Origin: Ignavibacteriales bacterium
Lineage (GTDB): Bacteria; Bacteroidota; Ignavibacteria; Ignavibacteriales; Ignavibacteriaceae
NCBI GenBank assembly: GCA_012517155.1
Contig: JAAYVN010000118.1
Span: 1-64,000 of the forward strand
DNA length: 64,000 bases
Direction: 5' to 3'
The position numbers and the translations under genes were made by a program. The notes beneath the pieces were generated by a model. That model was not told where the DNA came from, did not search any database, and worked only from the letters and a program-made list of their open reading frames with translations. This document shows, piece after piece, positions 61,001-64,000 of the stretch. Every line of letters begins with the position of its first letter. Position 1 is the first letter of the stretch.

Positions 61001-62294
61001 TTCTTAAATCCCAGCCCGCCTCACCTAAATCATCCGAAGTCGATTTCAATATTTGCCTTACCTCCTCATTAGTGAAATCCCCTAAAGATAACACTAATGA
61101 TGCAGCCGCACTAATAAAAGGTGCTGCTGCTGAGGTTCCGTTAAAATTAGAATATTTCCCGTTTCGTATTGTAGTCATTATTCCCGTACCAGGCGCAACC
61201 ATATCTAATGTGCTTCCCCAATTGGAGGTCGATGCTACATAATCCTCAACCGTTGAATTCCCAATAGATATAACTTCTGAATAACCAGAAGGATAATGGG
61301 GATTTGATGAATTGGAGTTGCCTGAACTTCCTACAAGCACAACATTTTGGCTGTGTGCATACCTTATCACATCTCTTAGCACATACGAAAAAGAATAATC
61401 GCCAAAACTCATGTTGATCACTTTTACCCCCATCTGAACAGCATACAATATCGCTGCAGCCACATCATCTTCCTCACCATATCCCGCTGGATCAAATGCC
61501 CTGAGATTCAATATTTTAATATTTGGTGCAACTCCTGCAATACCCATTCCGTTATTAGTCTGAGCTCCTATAATTCCACTAACTGCAGTTCCGTGACTGT
61601 AAATGTTTTCATCCAGCGGAATATTATCCCACTTCAAATAATCTCCCCCTGTCGGATCAAATGGAAAACCAACTCTGTCTGTAAAGTCCCATCCCATATA
61701 GTCATCAACAAATCCGTTATTGTCATCATCAATCCCATTAAACCTTTTATCGTTTCCTGAATTGTCAACACCGCTTTCTCCTGGATTGTAAAAAAGTTTA
61801 TCCACTAAATCGGGGTGCAGAAAATCGACCCCGGTATCCACAACCCCCACAATAACAGAATCGCTTCCTTGTGTCTTATTCCAGGCCGTGAATGCATCAA
61901 TTTTTGTAAGCGCCCACTGCTGCGATATCAGACTGTCATTTGGAATATTATTAATTTGAAAAACAGAATTCCGTTGTATGTATTCAATATCCGGATTTTG
62001 CTTAATGATTAGATCAAAATCAATTTCTTTAATATCATTTATAAATTCAATTTTTACTATTCTGTTAATTGAAGGGATATGTTCAGAAACTCCCTTCGCC
62101 AGATACTCGAAACTTTTTATATTATTCTCTTCAATATTAATATTACTGTAATCCTTAAATGGTCTTGAATCCCGGATCCTGTTTCCAATCTCGCTCTGAG
62201 TAACTGTTTCCCTATATTTTAACAGATAAACTGACTGTGGATACAATGATATTGTAACATAAATCGAAAGGAGAATAATCAGCCTAAAATTCAT
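58059..62294 (-). CDS. Giant secreted subtilase (S8) with FG-GAP repeats and C-terminal T9SS-like domain
   Basis: 1411 residues. A signal peptide is followed by a propeptide to about 120. The triad is Asp in V-V-D-T-G-V-D (near 152), His in H-G-T-A-V-S-G (near 234) and Ser in G-T-S-A-A-A-P (near 388); the oxyanion Asn is in S-S-G-N-S-N. After the protease come Ig-like domains, a VCBS/FG-GAP propeller at about 740-1000 (D-F-N-N-N-G-K-K-D, D-I-D-K-D-G-K-T-E, D-I-D-S-D-G-I-N-E), Fn3 and Ig-like modules, and a C-terminus with F-Y-P-S-P-A-R-I and I-W-S-L-T-G-N-K-V, a diverged sorting domain. It overlaps both purF (11 nt) and pgsA (4 nt), an unexpected place for a secreted protease. Confidence 0.92.
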   Translation of the reverse strand: MNFRLIILLSIYVTISLYPQSVYLLKYRETVTQSEIGNRIRDSRPFKDYSNINIEENNIKSFEYLAKGVSEHIPSINRIVKIEFINDIKEIDFDLIIKQNPDIEYIQRNSVFQINNIPNDSLISQQWALTKIDAFTAWNKTQGSDSVIVGVVDTGVDFLHPDLVDKLFYNPGESGVDNSGNDKRFNGIDDDNNGFVDDYMGWDFTDRVGFPFDPTGGDYLKWDNIPLDENIYSHGTAVSGIIGAQTNNGMGIAGVAPNIKILNLRAFDPAGYGEEDDVAAAILYAVQMGVKVINMSFGDYSFSYVLRDVIRYAHSQNVVLVGSSGNSNSSNPHYPSGYSEVISIGNSTVEDYVASTSNWGSTLDMVAPGTGIMTTIRNGKYSNFNGTSAAAPFISAAASLVLSLGDFTNEEVRQILKSTSDDLGEAGWDLRSGAGRLNLNRALTVLAPSVVKFHYPTMDFATNQDTISIIASVLSPYFEKYDLEIGEGLNPKSWKNLIFNAKYQVSNSKIFNLSIKDYYSYVKDTVYTLRIVVTQVNGRTLEERICFHIIRTSPTVELISLVPAYYGEKPNILAAVYTSTNSIVRMYYKTTWEPDFRYVTLDGFTTNNQFVKKLHYGFIPKFYAKANTSYVVYFEAENLAGFKTILRDSSGANFVIATEETFYQIPKTKMPFSLPSGIIFDQPVNFTSEFNDEILIRENTNSKVTKHYKYQNNSFILLDTLSEKIPKDYGDFNNNGKKDLLSYWFYYGYILEQDANNSSKLSQKFKKEDSMFWPVMAKDIDKDGKTEIVTVSSDTTLTIYRANSDLSLTQTAVLKNFTKKGFGGNYFDSPNGIVTDIDSDGINELWLVDTDGDVFSFKILPNNQFTPYIELNTGFYSSSAYITAGDFTGDGKKEIAVLLHSIPEIDIASYHLLVVFDSNFDLTTRAFIDPASEFQGAFQQADNGIKFADIDNDNKDELILFMFPYSYILKMKGNKQQLVFYDEGVNSDGILVTDLNKNGVKEIALPKTDGVWFYEFTALDKPQAPNNVAGFSIDSLSVRLEWVGNQNSFIIYRGIDSLNYEKIDSVENMYYVDNGVSLNTTYYYQVQSYNILNEVRYSDFSNTATVFHHTPAKLKQIYVNDNNSLIAYFDAPINTTLLNLECFLIKNRITNMYVEINSITPNNQFSYLITFKETPSNGKYVFYIRELFDAYNSPVKKDSLYFDYSSVSSSEEFFVESFKIVNPKLIEIIFNKPVDATSVENVGNYEFTPTNTISSIRTTSDNPAKILLDLSEGKPVGSVGIEYRLKLKNIFSSVESGSHKIRENSGSVLVLIGTASNLTDVYFYPSPARISGGNGLTFANLPRFVEISIWSLTGNKVIDLSEKDGNGGYTWNLRDETGEEIDSGIYIYRMVMRDEKNNEIESRIGKIAVVK

Positions 62295-63732
62295 AGATAT
62301 CCTTTGTAAAATTAGTGTCTATTGTTGTTGGGTAAACACCGGAAAAACATGTAGTGCAATAGTTATCTGCGATATCATCTTCAAGAATAGTGATCAGTTC
62401 CGGTATTGTAAGATACTCTAATGAGTCAACTCCCACATATTTCCTGATCGCTTCAATATCTCCATTTAATCTGTGCGCAATTAATTCTTCCCTGGATGGA
62501 AAATCCATACCATAATAACATGGATAAAGTATCGGAGGTGAGGAAATTCTGAGATGAATTGATTTTGGTTTAGCTTCTCTTATAAGATTGATCAATTGAA
62601 AAGAAGTTGTACCTCTGACTATCGAATCGTCCACTACCACCACAGTTCTGTTTTCTAATACACCTTTTACCGTATTGAATTTTATTCTTACACCAATTTC
62701 CCTCGACTGCTGGCCGGGTGAAATAAATGTCCTTCCAATATAATGACTTCGTATTAATCCTAATTCATACTTCGCTTCAATCCCCATCTTTACTAGCTCA
62801 TTTTTATAACCGAGTGCTGTTGTGTTTGAACTGTCGGGCACGCTTATCACTGTTACCTTCCCCCCGTCCGGTTCAATTACCGGATGCTTCCTCGCCAGTA
62901 CTTTACCTAACCTTCTCCTCATCTTGTCCACATTATGACCAAATATTTTACTGTCAGGTCGCGTAAAATAAATATACTCAAAAATACATTGTCGTAGTTT
63001 TGGTTTGGGTTTACTATACTCTATCGAGATTATTTCATCTGATGACTTAGCACCATCTGGAATAATTACTAATTCTCCCGGATTTACATCCCTTATATAC
63101 TCTGCATAGTTTATGTCAAGTGCACATGATTCAGATGTTATAATATAAGATCCGTTTTTCTTTCCTATACATAATGGTCGGAATCCAAATGGATCTCTGG
63201 CTCCGGCTAACATTGTGTCAGTTAATATAACCACCGAAAAAGCACCATCAATTTGAGACAACGCATCTATTATCTGTTTTTGTTGTTCATCAAATTCGCT
63301 CTTTGCTATTAGATGTAAAATGACCTCAGTATCACTTGTTGTTTGAAAAATAGCCCCTTCCTTACTCATTCTTTCTCTCAATACCGAGGCATTTGATAAA
63401 TTCCCATTGTGCGCCACCGCTAAATGACCCATATGATAATTCACTAAGAAAGGCTGTATATTCTTTCTGCTCCCCTCACCGCTCGTCGAGTATCTGTTGT
63501 GTCCAATACACGCATTCCCGTTCAACACCTTGCCCCATTCATCAAAGTCGCTGAAAACTTCCGAGACAAGCCCCTCCCCTTTAATAATGCTGAAAATCAT
63601 TTTACCATTAGCATCTTCTTTTCTTGAAACTATACCCGTGGCTTCCTGTCCTCTATGCTGCAATGCATGTAGAGCATAATAAGTTATCAGAGGAGCCTCA
63701 AATGAATTGGTTACGCCAACAATTCCACACAT
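62284..63732 (-). CDS. purF: Amidophosphoribosyltransferase
   Basis: 482 residues; first committed step of purine synthesis. The N-terminal nucleophile C2 follows the start directly (M-C-G-I-V-G-V), so no propeptide is needed. The PRPP loop is V-V-V-V-D-D-S-I-V-R-G-T-T-S. All four cysteines that hold the [4Fe-4S] cluster in the Bacillus enzyme appear conserved (R-Q-C-I-F-E-Y, L-Y-P-C-Y-Y-G, Y-C-T-T-C-F-S-G), so an oxygen-sensitive iron-sulfur form is likely. It heads the minus-strand operon. Confidence 0.95.
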   Translation of the reverse strand: MCGIVGVTNSFEAPLITYYALHALQHRGQEATGIVSRKEDANGKMIFSIIKGEGLVSEVFSDFDEWGKVLNGNACIGHNRYSTSGEGSRKNIQPFLVNYHMGHLAVAHNGNLSNASVLRERMSKEGAIFQTTSDTEVILHLIAKSEFDEQQKQIIDALSQIDGAFSVVILTDTMLAGARDPFGFRPLCIGKKNGSYIITSESCALDINYAEYIRDVNPGELVIIPDGAKSSDEIISIEYSKPKPKLRQCIFEYIYFTRPDSKIFGHNVDKMRRRLGKVLARKHPVIEPDGGKVTVISVPDSSNTTALGYKNELVKMGIEAKYELGLIRSHYIGRTFISPGQQSREIGVRIKFNTVKGVLENRTVVVVDDSIVRGTTSFQLINLIREAKPKSIHLRISSPPILYPCYYGMDFPSREELIAHRLNGDIEAIRKYVGVDSLEYLTIPELITILEDDIADNYCTTCFSGVYPTTIDTNFTKDIYEF

Positions 63733-63830
63733 ATCTTGATAAAAAATTTTTAGAAAAACATTTATTTAAATAATAAATGTAAAGATAATAATGGTAAAGT
63801 AAAAGAGGTAAATATGAATCTGAAAGGGGA

Positions 63831-63857
63831 AAAAAAATCCCGAATTTAATCGGGATT
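63831..63857 (-). terminator. Rho-independent terminator downstream of tRNA-Cys
   Basis: Minus-strand stem AATCCCGA (63857-63850) with TCGGGATT (63843-63836), 6-nt loop, followed by TTTTT (63835-63831). It ends the tRNA unit before purF, so purF has its own promoter between 63733 and 63830. TATCTTTA there (one base from TAnnTTTG, minus strand, 63787-63780) is a candidate. Confidence 0.88.
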
Positions 63858-63862
63858 AATCG

Positions 63863-63936
63863 AGGCGCCGGTCGGATTCGAACCGACGAATAAAGGTTTT
63901 GCAGACCTTCCCCTTAGACCGCTTGGGTACAGCGCC
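63863..63936 (-). tRNA. tRNA-Cys (anticodon GCA)
   Basis: A 74-nt cloverleaf on the minus strand. The acceptor stem is GGCGCTG with CGGCGCC (one G-T pair), the anticodon stem AAGGT/ACCTT holds loop CTGCAAA (GCA), the T arm is GTCGG-TTCGAAT-CCGAC and the discriminator is T, as expected for cysteine. CCA is not encoded. Confidence 0.95.
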
Positions 63937-63978
63937 ATATAAAAAAACAAATCCACTCAATTTGAATGGATCTGCTAG

Positions 63979-64000
63979 AGCGGGAAACGGGACTCGAACC
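63979..64000 (-). tRNA. tRNA, 3' part only (probably tRNA-Gly)
   Basis: Minus-strand T-loop GGTTCGAGTCCCG followed by acceptor strand TTTCCCGC and discriminator T; the rest lies beyond the window. An acceptor of GCGGGAA with U73 is typical of tRNA-Gly. The identity is inferred because the anticodon is not visible. It is 42 nt upstream of tRNA-Cys. Confidence 0.75.

Noticed and set aside
63937-63978. Terminator between the partial tRNA and tRNA-Cys
   Set aside because: ATCCA/TGGAT can pair and T-rich sequence follows on the minus strand, but the stem is short and AT-rich, so tRNA processing from one transcript is equally likely.
1-64000. CRISPR arrays, prophage, insertion sequences
   Set aside because: No regularly spaced repeats, transposase, integrase or phage structural genes were seen in any frame.

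Overview
The window is a compact, AT-rich bacterial chromosome segment with no mobile element, CRISPR array or rRNA. Several signals point to the Bacteroidota/Chlorobiota/Ignavibacteriota group, most likely an Ignavibacteria-type organism. Eight secreted proteins end in the type IX secretion (T9SS) C-terminal sorting domain, six of them with the N-P-N-P-F-N-P signature and two in diverged form. There is a PorV-like outer-membrane protein, a TonB-dependent receptor with a carboxypeptidase-regulatory-like head, a DUF5683 protein next to parAB, and recurrent TAnnTTTG (-7) promoter boxes. The taxonomy is inferred from these features; no database was searched.

Layout. 1-5.4 kb: 3' part of glnE, a DUF2723 membrane protein and a ZIP metal transporter, tightly overlapped. 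5.75-11.2 kb: a stand-alone receiver protein, a three-gene NAD-linked [FeFe]-hydrogenase (hydC, hydB, hydA) closed by a strong terminator, then a membrane histidine kinase. 11.3-33.2 kb: an extracellular-protein region with T9SS cargo proteins (including a subtilase and an HKD/phospholipase D-like protein), lipoproteins, a TonB receptor and a PorV-like protein. Three of the cargo proteins appear to share an OB-fold-like module, which may mean the locus handles polymers such as extracellular nucleic acid. 33.4-44.8 kb: housekeeping genes (PASTA protein, rpe, nagA, folP, cdaA, UPF0173 hydrolase, parA, parB, DUF5683, zinc-ribbon membrane protein, nadB, a small membrane protein, a small conserved-looking protein, aroQ, a MerR regulator) ending in tRNA-Pro(GGG).

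44.8-55.4 kb: a 1515-residue protein joining an AMP-forming acyl ligase to a GNAT acyltransferase through about 780 residues I cannot assign; eukaryotic-type citrate synthase; pdxH; and a Kgd/OdhA-type fused E2-E1 2-oxoglutarate dehydrogenase. Citrate synthase and Kgd form a small TCA cluster. 55.4-63.7 kb, minus strand: a tightly packed run purF, giant secreted subtilase, pgsA, ftsY, lipid kinase, small tail-anchored protein. 63.8-64 kb: tRNA-Cys(GCA) and the 3' end of a probable tRNA-Gly.

The best candidates for something undescribed are the acyl-ligase/unknown/GNAT fusion, the short-HydB hydrogenase with its odd L1 motif and flanking receiver and kinase, the OB-module secretion locus, and a mosaic intergenic repeat present in the long non-coding gaps near 15.2 and 50.95 kb (possibly 28.8 kb).
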